64,000 nt of DNA from CAZJLP01 sp964546955 (GTDB taxonomy: Bacteria; Verrucomicrobiota; Verrucomicrobiia; Opitutales; Opitutaceae): the NCBI GenBank assembly GCA_964546955.1, contig CAZJLP010000014.1, positions 22,044-86,043 on the forward strand. Reading direction: 5' to 3'. Below the pieces are notes generated by a model. It did no database searches. It was not told where the DNA came from and worked only from the letters and a program-made list of their open reading frames with translations. This document shows positions 38,201 to 46,486 of the stretch, piece by piece. The position numbers and the translations under genes were made by a program. Numbering within the stretch: position 1 is the stretch's first letter; each line of letters begins with the position of its first letter.

Positions 38201-39191
38201 CGTCGATTCCACGCGGATGTTCGCGCGCCTTGAAGTGACTTCATCCTCAGGAACGATTTCAACCGCTCCCGTCGGCTACATGAAGGTCGATGTAGCCGGA
38301 GGAACCCCAAGTGTGCCGGCCACGACGGCATTCGGCGTTCCTCTTAGCGACACAACGCCCCCGCCCGCTGGGATCCGCGCCGGTCGCATTGACTCCTTCA
38401 CCGCCACGACACTCACCAACGCTGTCGGCGGCTGGACGCTCAATCTCGCCAATCCGGCCGCACCTTGGTCGGTCCGTCTGACGAGCGGAGCTTATGCCGG
38501 TAAACTCCTCGACATCGTGAGCAACACGGCGACCACGCTCACCGTGAGCGGCGCCGATCTGACCGCACTCAGCCTCATCGCAGGGGTAGACACGTTTGAG
38601 TTGGTGCCGGTGGACACGCTCGCTTCGCTCTTCGGCAGTTCCACGCTGCAGGGCGGCACCTCAGCTGCGGCCGCCGACAACGTCCAAGTGCGCAGCGGCA
38701 CCTCGTGGCTGGCATACTTCTTCGACACCAATCTAGGCTTCTGGCGTCGGACGATCGGGCCGGCCATCAACGCCAGCAACACACGTCTGCGTCCGGAAAC
38801 CGGAATTCAGATCGTACGGCGGGGCCCGGCTCTCACCCTGACGTTGACCGGCCGAGTGCTCACCACCCCTTTCCGCGCGGCTATCAGCAACGCGAGTTCG
38901 AGCGTGATTCACACCGGCTATCCCACTGACACCACCTTGGGCGCCCTCTCCGTTGAGAGCCGGCTGCCAGGCTGGCGCGCCGGCACCACCACGGCGGCCG
39001 ATCAGGTGTTTTTGTTCAATGGCACGGCGTGGGTCGGTTACGTCTTCAACGGCGGCGGCTGGCAGACCCTCAATGGCGCGGTTGCAAGCGATAGCGTGGG
39101 CATTCCGGCTGGCGCGCTGATCCTTGTCCAACGTCCCGGCACGACCGCCGGTACGACCGATCTCGTCCGGCCCCTTCCCTATTCACCATGA
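35244..39191 (+). CDS. PL6-family polysaccharide lyase (chondroitinase B / alginate lyase type) with CBM and shared C-terminal module
   Basis: 1315 residues with a signal peptide (about 1-24). The N-terminal right-handed beta-helix (about 25-455) is a PL6 lyase. The catalytic Lys (K234 in MISNKSSGNTF) and Arg (R256 in ISQRHGDN) motifs are intact. Substrates known for the family are alginate and dermatan sulfate. Two CHB_HEX_C-like beta domains follow (about 476-641, core RYTTDGSTPS), then a CBM35/6-like domain (about 643-802), an HYR-like domain (about 803-879) and a linker-plus-C-terminal module (about 883-1315). The last region matches the end of the giant protein at 11295-17741 (shared VDTLASLFGSSTLQGGT-type text). 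The stop overlaps the PEP-CTERM gene start. Confidence 0.92.
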   Translation: MNSLSLRCCFALLLGLAQALAASAATTTVNSLSALQTAINNAVAGDEIVVQNGTYTSTAAITINRVGEPGSPILIRAESVGGVTIGGSAGFRFASPAGYVTVQGFVFTHAGSINMPSGTHHLRLTRNVIQLTIPAGSDVSYVNISGNDFEIDYNELRNKTTLGNMLDITGSGSQVARRLWVHHNYFHDFTSPGGNGAETVRWGLSGLSLSTGDGLCEYNLFVRCTGENEMISNKSSGNTFRYNTVLDSPGGEISQRHGDNCYYYGNYMRNTSGIRIYGDNHQVFSNYIVNSSKGIDMGNGDGDVRAGSPLTAHDRPDNCVVVFNTLINNNVHYQMGGRTNGLGATNTTFANNIMQGGTTSVSISGSAPYTNPVWGGNIVWNVTNGGGSSMPAGTYTIVNPLLVADANGIFHLDAGSPAIDAAVGTYPEVTADQDGQPRPETGKDIGADEVSSAAITARILTPADVGPTAGLILPPAAPTFSLPSEVYSGPQSISLTTITPGASIRYTTDGSTPSEAIGTLYTGPITVSETTTLRAIAFAPGVPNSPVSTATYTITSEPPVATPVFAPPGGNYPSIQTVTITSATPGATIRYTADGSAPSPTKGTIYSGPITVNSNMTLRAVAYAPGLQTSAIASATYNIIISYEAETMPHTEAGGSYSVAFEDTASGGQFASPNITDPSDPRYPERRRYVTLNADGTPPPPDGEYIEFTLPVIPAGTYNLILRYKTHPNNRSVMRLFVDGTPLGSDLNQLASATFRNQDFGVVRFATAQSHVLRLAVVGKTNATTTPWNITADVIILQPDTTAPAIGTLPDKTVEATGADGAVVTYSGTATDNKDGAVSVTFSPASGSLFPIGTTLVTATASDFAGNVGTKTFNVIVRPSYASWAVESGLTPPFDSIGADADGDGIQNLIEYFHGSSPTASNPAGLPTGEVQGSEFLFRFTRDQAATGLTYRVAVSNDLVNWTTVSSAPEIESTDETIDTYVAALPVDSTRMFARLEVTSSSGTISTAPVGYMKVDVAGGTPSVPATTAFGVPLSDTTPPPAGIRAGRIDSFTATTLTNAVGGWTLNLANPAAPWSVRLTSGAYAGKLLDIVSNTATTLTVSGADLTALSLIAGVDTFELVPVDTLASLFGSSTLQGGTSAAAADNVQVRSGTSWLAYFFDTNLGFWRRTIGPAINASNTRLRPETGIQIVRRGPALTLTLTGRVLTTPFRAAISNASSSVIHTGYPTDTTLGALSVESRLPGWRAGTTTAADQVFLFNGTAWVGYVFNGGGWQTLNGAVASDSVGIPAGALILVQRPGTTAGTTDLVRPLPYSP

Positions 39192-39808
39192 AAACCAGGT
39201 TCAAACTGATATTCCTCGCCCTCGCGGCGCTTGCGGCGCCCATCGCATCGGCGCAACTCGTGCTGCAATCCTTCGACTCATTCGAGTCGCCCAACACCTT
39301 CTTTGTCGGGAGTTGGGACGGTGGGGGCAACGCACCTCTTCCCACCTTCTCGCAGGGTGCGGGCAACTACCGCTTCGAGGGCGGGCTGAATGACGACGCT
39401 TCCGGCGTGTATTATTTCTTTAACGCCCCGCTCGATCTCACCGGGTATGCCGTGCTGGAAGTTTCCGCCCAGCGCCTGACCGACAATGCGGCGGCAACCT
39501 TCTCCGTTAAGCTTTTTAGCGGCTCCGAAAGCGCGTTTGCGGTGTTCTCGACCGCGGAATTCCCGACTTCCGGGTTCACCAATATCCTGGCCCCCTTGAC
39601 CTTTACGCCTGGCTTTGATCTAGCCGCGGTGGATTCTTTTCTCATCACCGGCGACCAAGTGGGGGGCATGGAGCCGCTGAACTTCGCCGTCGATCGGCTG
39701 GCTGTTTCCGTGCCGGTTCCGGAACCGTCGACCTACGGTTTGCTGGGCGCCGCGCTGATCGCCGCGGCCGTTGCGGGGCGGCGCCTGCGTCGGACCAGTC
39801 GAAGCTGA
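39188..39808 (+). CDS. PEP-CTERM secreted protein, partner of the PL6 lyase
   Basis: 206 residues, signal peptide (MKTRFKLIFLALAALAAPIASAQ), a beta-sandwich-like body, and the tail VPEPSTYGLLG, hydrophobic helix, GRRLRRTSRS. The ATG overlaps the lyase stop (ATGA). Size, layout and the LVLQSFDSF / LLLSDFSSF opening after the signal peptide parallel the protein at 10674-11291, which is likewise coupled to a protein carrying the same C-terminal module. The two pairs look like copies of one two-gene module. Confidence 0.9.
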   Translation: MKTRFKLIFLALAALAAPIASAQLVLQSFDSFESPNTFFVGSWDGGGNAPLPTFSQGAGNYRFEGGLNDDASGVYYFFNAPLDLTGYAVLEVSAQRLTDNAAATFSVKLFSGSESAFAVFSTAEFPTSGFTNILAPLTFTPGFDLAAVDSFLITGDQVGGMEPLNFAVDRLAVSVPVPEPSTYGLLGAALIAAAVAGRRLRRTSRS

Positions 39809-39855
39809 ATCGCTGCAGGCGTTAACGACCCGTTGCAAGCGACAGGCTCTTTAGA

Positions 39856-39883
39856 GCAGGGAGTTCCTACCGGAACTCCCTGC
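39856..39883 (+). terminator. Intrinsic-type terminator after the PL6/PEP-CTERM pair
   Basis: A perfect 12-bp stem (GCAGGGAGTTCC / GGAACTCCCTGC) with the loop TACC and a following TTCGCTT, 47 bp after the PEP-CTERM stop. Confidence 0.85.
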
Positions 39884-39956
39884 TTCGCTTGAGACGCTTG
39901 CCCCGGGGCATCAAACCGGGGATTTTGCGGTTAATCATGCCTATTATGCCTTAAAT

Positions 39957-40140
39957 AAGACGTGTAGGTTATTGCTGGTTAACCGCTAGCAACCGTCAGA
40001 CCCGCCAAAGGGGCGTACATGCCCAGCCACGTCTTCTGCCCGGGGGAAGGGGCTAAAGCTGGGGCGACAGAGTACCGATATACGGGTGTCACTGCTTAAC
40101 AGGTACTTCGGCCGGGTTAGTTCACTACTACCCTGTTTAG
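39957..40140 (+). ncRNA. Structured leader candidate (possible riboswitch or cis-regulatory RNA)
   Basis: Upstream of the solute-binding protein gene, AAGACGTG (39957-39964) can pair with CACGTCTT (40028-40035). This encloses one hairpin of TTGCT/AGCAA with an inner GGTTAACC and another of CGCC/GGCG. Further inverted text (GCCCAGC / GCTGGGGC) competes with the outer stem. A last hairpin (GGGTTAGT...ACTACCC) sits against the start codon. I compared it mentally with c-di-GMP-I, cobalamin, TPP and guanidine riboswitch consensuses and found no match. Function and class are unknown. Confidence 0.4.
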
Positions 40141-40153
40141 CGTGAATACCTTT

Positions 40154-41026
40154 ATGGCTACATTCAGTCGCTCCGCGCTGCCGGTCGCATCTATCGTATG
40201 CGCTCTTCTCCTCGCGCCCATCGCCGAGGCCAAGACCCACCTCAAGATTTCAGCCAACACGTTGATTGCTGAATCGTTCGAAAAATGGAACGCCGAGAGT
40301 CCCTGGGACAAAGTTGAACGCTATTCCGGAGCTCATGCGAACAGGCCGACGGTCGACCTGGTGCTTCAGCTGCAGGCGCTCAAGGCGGGTGGTTTGGACT
40401 TCGACTTCGAACTTGTCGTGGGGCCCAACTACGAACGCGCCAAGCTTGAGGTCGTTCAAGGCAAAGCCGACCTCGCGGCTGAAACAATCTGGGACGACGA
40501 GATCGCCGAGAACGCCGATTCTCTGCTCAAAACCGAGCCGATCATCCGCGCAGGCGAGTTCGAGAAAGGCATTTACGTGCTGCCGGGCAATCAGCAGCTG
40601 CTGAAGATCAGCTCGCTGGCGGCACTCCAAGACTCCGTCGGAGCCACTGTTTCAAATTGGGCCCTCGACGTCAAAACGGTCGATGCGATGAAAGTCAAAG
40701 GCCACGAGAAAGTCGGCAAACTCGAGACCGTGTTCCTCTTGATCGACAAGAAGCGCGCGGATTTCACGTTGCAGGAGTTTTCCTCGAATGCTGATTTTAG
40801 CATCGAAAACGGCGGGATTCGCTTGATTCCCATTCCCAACTGCAAAGTCGGCTTGGCCGGCAGTCGTTCGTGGATTGTTTCCAAAACATCCGCGCACGCC
40901 AAAGAGGTCCATGAGGCCCTGGCTCGCGGCGCCAAGATCCTTCGGGAGAAAGGTATAATCGAAAAGGCTTTCAAAGAATGCGGATTCTTCAATCCGCAGA
41001 CAGCGAGCTGGAAACGGCTATTTTAA
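40154..41026 (+). CDS. Periplasmic solute-binding protein (type 2 PBP fold)
   Basis: 290 residues from ATG 40154 (a GTG at 40142 is an alternative). The signal peptide is MATFSRSALPVASIVCALLLAPIAEA. The body is a bilobed binding-protein fold of the SBP_bac_3 / phosphonate-binding kind (LELVVGPNYERAKLEV-like region, KADLAAETIWDDE, then VGKLETVFLLIDKK). No ABC permease or ATPase is near. The chemoreceptor gene begins 11 bp after its stop, so it probably delivers a ligand to that receptor. Ligand unknown. Confidence 0.8.
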   Translation: MATFSRSALPVASIVCALLLAPIAEAKTHLKISANTLIAESFEKWNAESPWDKVERYSGAHANRPTVDLVLQLQALKAGGLDFDFELVVGPNYERAKLEVVQGKADLAAETIWDDEIAENADSLLKTEPIIRAGEFEKGIYVLPGNQQLLKISSLAALQDSVGATVSNWALDVKTVDAMKVKGHEKVGKLETVFLLIDKKRADFTLQEFSSNADFSIENGGIRLIPIPNCKVGLAGSRSWIVSKTSAHAKEVHEALARGAKILREKGIIEKAFKECGFFNPQTASWKRLF

Positions 41027-41037
41027 CGCTCGCATCG

Positions 41038-42684
41038 ATGCGTAAAAAATCGCGCGGAGCGAAGAACATCCTCAGGAAGCTCAAGTTGTGCGTGACGATC
41101 GTGCTCCTTGGCACGCTTGCGCTCGGCACGGTCGCATTTATGGGCTATTTCAGAGGCATTTTCGCACAGAACCTGTTCGAAGGGGTGCAAGGGGTCACGG
41201 AAGACATCAACACCGCCCTGAAGACCCGCGAGGCAGAATTCGCAGGGCGCAAAGCAACCCTCCACGCCGACTATCTGGGGAGCCTAAATCACGATGTCGG
41301 CATTCTGCAGCAGACCATTCCCGGTCCTCTTTGGAACGTCGAGACTGACGCGGCCGAAGGCATTCTCACTGCTTTCCTGGCCAAACCGGAGATTGCCGCG
41401 CTGCGCGTCGACGACGACGGAGGAAAACTGTTTTCTGCAATAGAAAAGAAAAACGGCAAGATCGCCGTGGTGAAGGAGCTCGAAGGCTTTGCGCCCGCCG
41501 GGAAACCGCTGGTCGGCGAGCTTCAGCGCGGGGGCAAAAAGATCGGAACGGTCACACTCTTCTACCATGAAGAGCCGCTCACAAAGCAACTCGCGCAAGT
41601 CGACGAGGACCTCGATCGCTTTCGCCGCAGCAATGCCAGTTTGACCGAGTCGATCAATCACAGCCTGCAAGATACCATCAAGCGCCAGGCGAACAAAATT
41701 TTGTTTCTGCGAGTGGTGGAAATGGTCGCCGTTTTTGCGGTGAGCATCATCACGCTCACCCTTTTCATTCGTTTTTATGTCGTCCGCCCCCTGCGAACGA
41801 TGCTGAGCTCCCTCGGGGAAGGCTCTTCCCAGATCGAGGCAGCGGCCACACAGGTTGCGACCGGCGCGGAGCACTTGGCCGACGGGACTTCAAAGGAAGC
41901 CGCCGCGATTCAGGAAACCTCATCCACGGTGGAGGAACTGTCCTCAACCACCAAGCGCAACGCCCAACACGCGGGCGAGACCGAGCGTCTCACCACCGAG
42001 ACGCGCGCAACCGTCGGCGAGGCCGGCAAAGCGATGCGCACCTTGTTCGACTCGATTCAGCAAATCAAAAACTCCAGCGCGGAAACGTCGAAAATCGTTA
42101 AGACGATCGACGAAATCTCCTTTCAAACCAATATTCTCGCGCTCAACGCCGCGGTCGAAGCCGCTCGGGCCGGCGAACACGGCGCCGGCTTCGCCGTGGT
42201 GGCCGAGGAGGTTCGCACGCTGGCCCGCCGGGCCGCGGAGTCCGCCAAGGACACTTCACAACTGATCGAAGCGACCAATCGCCAGATCGCGCAGGCTTCG
42301 AGCTTGGTGGAGGTGACACGGCAGGGCTTCGATCTGGTCAACAGCCGCGTCGAGAAAACCAGCAGCTTTGTTTCAGAAATAGCAAGCGCGTCAGCCGAGC
42401 AGGCAAGCGGGCTTCAATTGCTCAACTCCAATTTGACGGAAATTGATCATGTCGTTCAAGACACCGTCGCGAACGCCGAACAATCCGCGACCGCAGCACA
42501 GCAAATGTGCGCTCAAATCAATCGCATGAACGAAGTCATCAGCGACCTCCGTCTTTTGGTCGGGGTGCGCGATTCCGGAGAAACATCGCACGCGCGGAGC
42601 GCCTCGAAGCGGGAAGAGCCGAGCGGTTCCGCCACTCGCTCCGAAGAAGCCGATTCGCCGCCAGCGGCAATCCTTCCGAGTTAG
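41038..42684 (+). CDS. Methyl-accepting chemotaxis protein
   Basis: 548 residues from ATG 41038; a frame extension into the preceding gene is not needed. TM1 (LCVTIVLLGTLALGTVAFMGYF) and TM2 (about 225-250, VVEMVAVFAVSIITLTLFI) flank a periplasmic sensor of about 180 residues. The cytoplasmic hairpin tip is conserved (DEISFQTNILALNAAVEAARAGE, shortened here). The HAMP region is short and unusual. The C-terminus lacks a visible CheR-tether pentapeptide. It forms a two-gene unit with the binding protein. Confidence 0.92.
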   Translation: MRKKSRGAKNILRKLKLCVTIVLLGTLALGTVAFMGYFRGIFAQNLFEGVQGVTEDINTALKTREAEFAGRKATLHADYLGSLNHDVGILQQTIPGPLWNVETDAAEGILTAFLAKPEIAALRVDDDGGKLFSAIEKKNGKIAVVKELEGFAPAGKPLVGELQRGGKKIGTVTLFYHEEPLTKQLAQVDEDLDRFRRSNASLTESINHSLQDTIKRQANKILFLRVVEMVAVFAVSIITLTLFIRFYVVRPLRTMLSSLGEGSSQIEAAATQVATGAEHLADGTSKEAAAIQETSSTVEELSSTTKRNAQHAGETERLTTETRATVGEAGKAMRTLFDSIQQIKNSSAETSKIVKTIDEISFQTNILALNAAVEAARAGEHGAGFAVVAEEVRTLARRAAESAKDTSQLIEATNRQIAQASSLVEVTRQGFDLVNSRVEKTSSFVSEIASASAEQASGLQLLNSNLTEIDHVVQDTVANAEQSATAAQQMCAQINRMNEVISDLRLLVGVRDSGETSHARSASKREEPSGSATRSEEADSPPAAILPS

Positions 42685-43110
42685 CAGGGCCCAGCAACGC
42701 CCGACTTTTCCGATTTCGTCGCGTCCGCACGCGACGTCCAATCTGCCGCGTCGCAACGGCCGATCGCCAGCGCCGAAAAACGAGAGCCGAACTCGATTCA
42801 TTCGCCGCGGCAGGCGAACCTGGCTACGTGCGATGCGCGTTCTACAATACAGTGTGATAGCGTATAACGCATAGCAAATGCATAGCGACGCTATAGCATA
42901 ATTTCGGCCGCCGAACTTTTCCCGAGGATTCTTGAGGGCGAACCGCCCGGAACTCCTGCCGCGCGGACTGTCGGTGCATCGGCGGTTCATCAGTGGCTAT
43001 AAATTCGAGAGATGGGAAAAACGCGTCATCACCGCGCAGGGGAGCAGTTCGCATCCTGTTTGTGGAGACGGCGCGACATCTCTTGCCGGCCGCGTGCACC
43101 GACCTACCCT
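42685..43110. other. Intergenic interval before the GH9 gene
   Basis: About 425 bp with no gene I can support. The part at 42850-42905 is AT-rich compared with its surroundings and holds the phased ATAGC repeats. The rest shows nothing recognisable. Confidence 0.5.
42857..42897. promoter_or_regulatory. Phased ATAGC repeats, possible operator
   Basis: ATAGC occurs four times, starting at 42857, 42871, 42882 and 42893. The last three are 11 bp apart, i.e. on one face of the helix, and two of them are the longer GCATAGC. The flanks also form an inverted pair (ATAGCGT / ACGCTAT). It sits about 215 bp before the GH9 start. A cooperative regulator site is a reasonable inference. Confidence 0.4.
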
Positions 43111-46100
43111 ATGATAAACATAACAAACTTGCTGGCGGAGACGCGATTCGTTCGCCCTGACTCCGCTTGTCGCCGCGGCTGGACCGCGGTCTTGGCCCTG
43201 GCGGCATGCACGCTGGGACACAGCGCCCTCCTGGCGCAAACCCCCATCGTGACCGCTACGACGACGGATGGTGTCGCCGTGATCAACTCGACCAACTACG
43301 CTACTATCCAAATCACGCGCACCGGAAGCACGAGCACCCCGCTTAACGTCAGATACTTGTGGGCCAACGGTACGGCCACCACCTGGGACGACTATCGGTT
43401 CCTAAACGATACCACGCCCGATAATGTGACGATTCCCGCGGGGCAGTCATCGATCACGCTTACCTTCAAGGCCACCGGCGTAAATAACGCAGGCGAACCT
43501 GAGACGGGCGGAATCACAATCTTCGATCAGCCCGCATACGACCCCGGTGCACCTGCGACTGCGATGTTCAGTATTTATACGACGGAACCTGCCACTCCGA
43601 TCGTCACTGCGACGACCACGGACGATACCGCGCTCATCAATTCGACGAACTACGCGACGATTCAGATCTCGCGCACTGGCAGCACGAGCAGCCCGCTCAA
43701 TGTGAAATACTCGTGGGCAAACGGTACCGCGACGACCTGGGATGACTATCGCTTCCTCGATGATACCACACCCGACAACGTCACCATTCCCGCCGGACAG
43801 TCTTCCATCACGCTGACGTTCAAAGCGACCGGCGTAAACAATATGGGCGAGCCCGAGACGGCGGGAATCACGATCTTCGATCAAACGGCCTACGATCCAG
43901 GCACGCCCGCCACGGCCATGTTCAATATCTACTCGACCGGACAGCCAAAAGCCGCGAAGCCGACATTCAATCCGGTGGGTGGAAACTACGCCTCGGCTCA
44001 ATCGGTCGCCATTTCGACCGCCACGCCCGGCGCGACGATTTACTACACCGACAACGGCACAACCCCCACCACCGGAAGCGCGGTGTACACCGGACCGATC
44101 ACCGTGAGTTCGTCCAAGACCCTTAGCGCGATCGCCACGGCACCGAACTACTCGCCGAGCGATGTGGGCAGCGAGATGTATAATATCGGACCGATCGACC
44201 CTCCGTCCGCGGAGGCTATCAAGGAAGTGCGTACCGCCGCGCCCACGGTCCTGGTCGTCGTCGTGCAGACGCCTGAAACCTTCGAGCGTGGCGGCGCCAA
44301 TTCGTCTCCCGATGCCCTCAACCTCAGCCTGGGCAGCTGGCAGGTGAATGGAACGTCGCCTGCCGCAATCCATCGTTACTCCATTCCTCACGATGAACGA
44401 CCTGCCGTCTGGAATGGCTCGCAAGAATCCTACCCCGTCACGACCCGCCATCGCATCTATCTTCGGCTGGGCAGTCCCCTGGTGGAAGGAGCGACGTACA
44501 ACATCACCACTCCGTACGGAAGCAAGAGCGTCGTCTTCAGTTCGCGCAGCACCTTCTGTGAATCGATCAAAGTGAATCAAGTCGGTTATAGCAAAGTGAG
44601 CACGTCACGGTTCGCCAATTTCGGTGTATACATGGGCGACGGCGGTTCATTGACCCTCAGCTCGGTGCCTTACGAAGTGATCAATGAAAGCACCGGCCAA
44701 GTCGTTACATCGGGCACAGGTGTGTACAAAGGCGACGACACCGGAACAGCGGTGAAGAATTCGGGCGAACACGTCTATCGTCTAAGTTTGAACAACGTTC
44801 CCGAAGGCGGACCCTATTATGTCTCGGTCCCTGGTGCAGGGCGCTCGCGCTCGTTTGGGGTCGGCGACACCTACAGCGCCTACTTGGCAAAAGTGACGAT
44901 GAGGGGCTTGTTCCATCAGCGCTGCGGCATCGCCCTGGAGCAGCCCTACACAGCCTTCACGCACGCGAAATGCCACCATCAGATCGCTTATGGAGTGCGC
45001 TCGACCAGTCCGCAGGACGAGGTGGTGGTCCCTCCGAACGCTCCCCTGAGCCCCATCGAGGGCGGTTATCACGATGCAGCCGATATGGACCACACGGAGG
45101 GACATCCAATGATCTCGGTACCGATGCTGACCTTCTTCGATGCGTTCCCCAATCGTTTCGTCGACAATCAATACAATATCCCCGAATCCGGAAACGGAAT
45201 TCCTGACTTCCTCGACGAAATCATGTGGGGAGTGAAGCTTTGGGAATACCTCCAAATCGATAATCCATCGGATCCCGAACACGGCGGCGTGATGTCGGGC
45301 TGGAGTACGCAGGGCTGCACCGTCTATGGCTGGGAAAACGCCGCCAATGATACCCGCCGCTACGGCACAAAGAATGTACAAGAGGAGTGCACAGCTTTGG
45401 TCGCAGGCATCTTTGCCCAGGCATCCCGCCTCATCCGTCCGTACAACGCCACGAAAGCAAACGACCTGCTGCGCCGGGCAGAGTTGGCCTGGAACTACCT
45501 CGCGGCCCGCACCAACGTGAACGCAGTGCGAGCGCGTTTCCTATACTCGTCATTGCAGCTCTATCTGGCCACGGGGAATCAGACGTATCACAACATCTTC
45601 AAGGCAGCGGCTGATAACCTGGTGGTCAACGATCGCGGGCCGGGCTGGCCGGAGTCCTATCTTCCGGGCAATCCGGAGGCGACCTGTCAGTCCGCGCATT
45701 TTGTGAGTTACCTGCTGCCGAATGTCGCGCAGCCGACGGACGCCACGTTGGCGCAAGCCATGAAGAATCGGTTGCTGGGCTTTGCCGAAAATGGCACCTA
45801 CATGGGACCGCCGCCCGAGAACGAAAAGTATCCTCAGGGAGTGACGGCCTTTCTCGGCTGGGGTTCGGGCACCGCCCAGGGCTTGTACGCGGATGTGTGG
45901 ATGTACGGGACCCTGTTCGCCCCAGCACAGGACAAGCAGAAATATATCAACGCCGTCTCCCAGTACGCCGACTTCCCGCTCGGATTGAATCCGATGAATA
46001 TGTCATACTACACCGGATTGGGCGTCGATCAGCCGGTCAGTCCGCTGGACTGCAATTCGTACTACACGAAGTACGGGCTCTCCGACGGCGTGACACCGGG

Positions 46101-46350
46101 TAACCACCGCGACGCTGCGGGCAATCCACTCGGGAATGTTCCGGGTATCGTGGTTTATGGTCCGACCTATGAACGCAGCGGCTGGAACTACGAGACCGCT
46201 GTTTCCAATAAGGTCTATCCGGTATGGGAAAGTCTCCCTCCACAACGCCGGTATGCCCACGGCTGGTCCTTGATCCACAGCAATGAATTCACCGTAAACC
46301 AAACGATCGTGTGGAACGTGCTCATGTACTCCTTCCTCTACACGCCTTAA
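43111..46350 (+). CDS. Secreted glycoside hydrolase family 9 (cellulase type), multidomain
   Basis: 1079 residues from the ATG at 43111 with a long n-region and a hydrophobic core (WTAVLALAACTLGHSALLAQ). Two near-identical Calx-beta-like repeats (about 44-160 and 160-280, each with YATIQI-RTGSTS), a CHB_HEX_C-like domain (about 281-360), an unassigned beta domain (about 366-478) and a CelD_N Ig-like domain (about 484-586, KVNQVGYS) precede the catalytic (alpha/alpha)6 barrel (about 590-1079). Catalytic landmarks are GGYHDAADMD (D655/D658; DAAD instead of the usual DAGD) and the acid Glu E1059 in SNEFTVNQ. Likely beta-1,4-glucan or related hydrolase. Confidence 0.92.
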   Translation: MINITNLLAETRFVRPDSACRRGWTAVLALAACTLGHSALLAQTPIVTATTTDGVAVINSTNYATIQITRTGSTSTPLNVRYLWANGTATTWDDYRFLNDTTPDNVTIPAGQSSITLTFKATGVNNAGEPETGGITIFDQPAYDPGAPATAMFSIYTTEPATPIVTATTTDDTALINSTNYATIQISRTGSTSSPLNVKYSWANGTATTWDDYRFLDDTTPDNVTIPAGQSSITLTFKATGVNNMGEPETAGITIFDQTAYDPGTPATAMFNIYSTGQPKAAKPTFNPVGGNYASAQSVAISTATPGATIYYTDNGTTPTTGSAVYTGPITVSSSKTLSAIATAPNYSPSDVGSEMYNIGPIDPPSAEAIKEVRTAAPTVLVVVVQTPETFERGGANSSPDALNLSLGSWQVNGTSPAAIHRYSIPHDERPAVWNGSQESYPVTTRHRIYLRLGSPLVEGATYNITTPYGSKSVVFSSRSTFCESIKVNQVGYSKVSTSRFANFGVYMGDGGSLTLSSVPYEVINESTGQVVTSGTGVYKGDDTGTAVKNSGEHVYRLSLNNVPEGGPYYVSVPGAGRSRSFGVGDTYSAYLAKVTMRGLFHQRCGIALEQPYTAFTHAKCHHQIAYGVRSTSPQDEVVVPPNAPLSPIEGGYHDAADMDHTEGHPMISVPMLTFFDAFPNRFVDNQYNIPESGNGIPDFLDEIMWGVKLWEYLQIDNPSDPEHGGVMSGWSTQGCTVYGWENAANDTRRYGTKNVQEECTALVAGIFAQASRLIRPYNATKANDLLRRAELAWNYLAARTNVNAVRARFLYSSLQLYLATGNQTYHNIFKAAADNLVVNDRGPGWPESYLPGNPEATCQSAHFVSYLLPNVAQPTDATLAQAMKNRLLGFAENGTYMGPPPENEKYPQGVTAFLGWGSGTAQGLYADVWMYGTLFAPAQDKQKYINAVSQYADFPLGLNPMNMSYYTGLGVDQPVSPLDCNSYYTKYGLSDGVTPGNHRDAAGNPLGNVPGIVVYGPTYERSGWNYETAVSNKVYPVWESLPPQRRYAHGWSLIHSNEFTVNQTIVWNVLMYSFLYTP

Positions 46351-46399
46351 GTTGGCTCACGTGCGTGGACGCTCGATGATTGAACCATTGCGGCCGCGC

Positions 46400-46439
46400 A
46401 GCGCCGCCCGGTTCGGCTCCGCCGGATTCGGGCGGCGCT
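46400..46439. terminator. Hairpin between convergent genes
   Basis: An 11-bp perfect stem (AGCGCCGCCCG / CGGGCGGCGCT) encloses an 18-nt loop that has its own CGGC/GCCG pairing. It lies between the stops of the GH9 and outer-membrane-protein genes and probably ends transcription on both strands. Confidence 0.65.
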
Positions 46440-46486
46440 TGGTGCGCCCCCGCTCGTCGTGCGTCGCGCGACAGGCCGTCGAGCAA

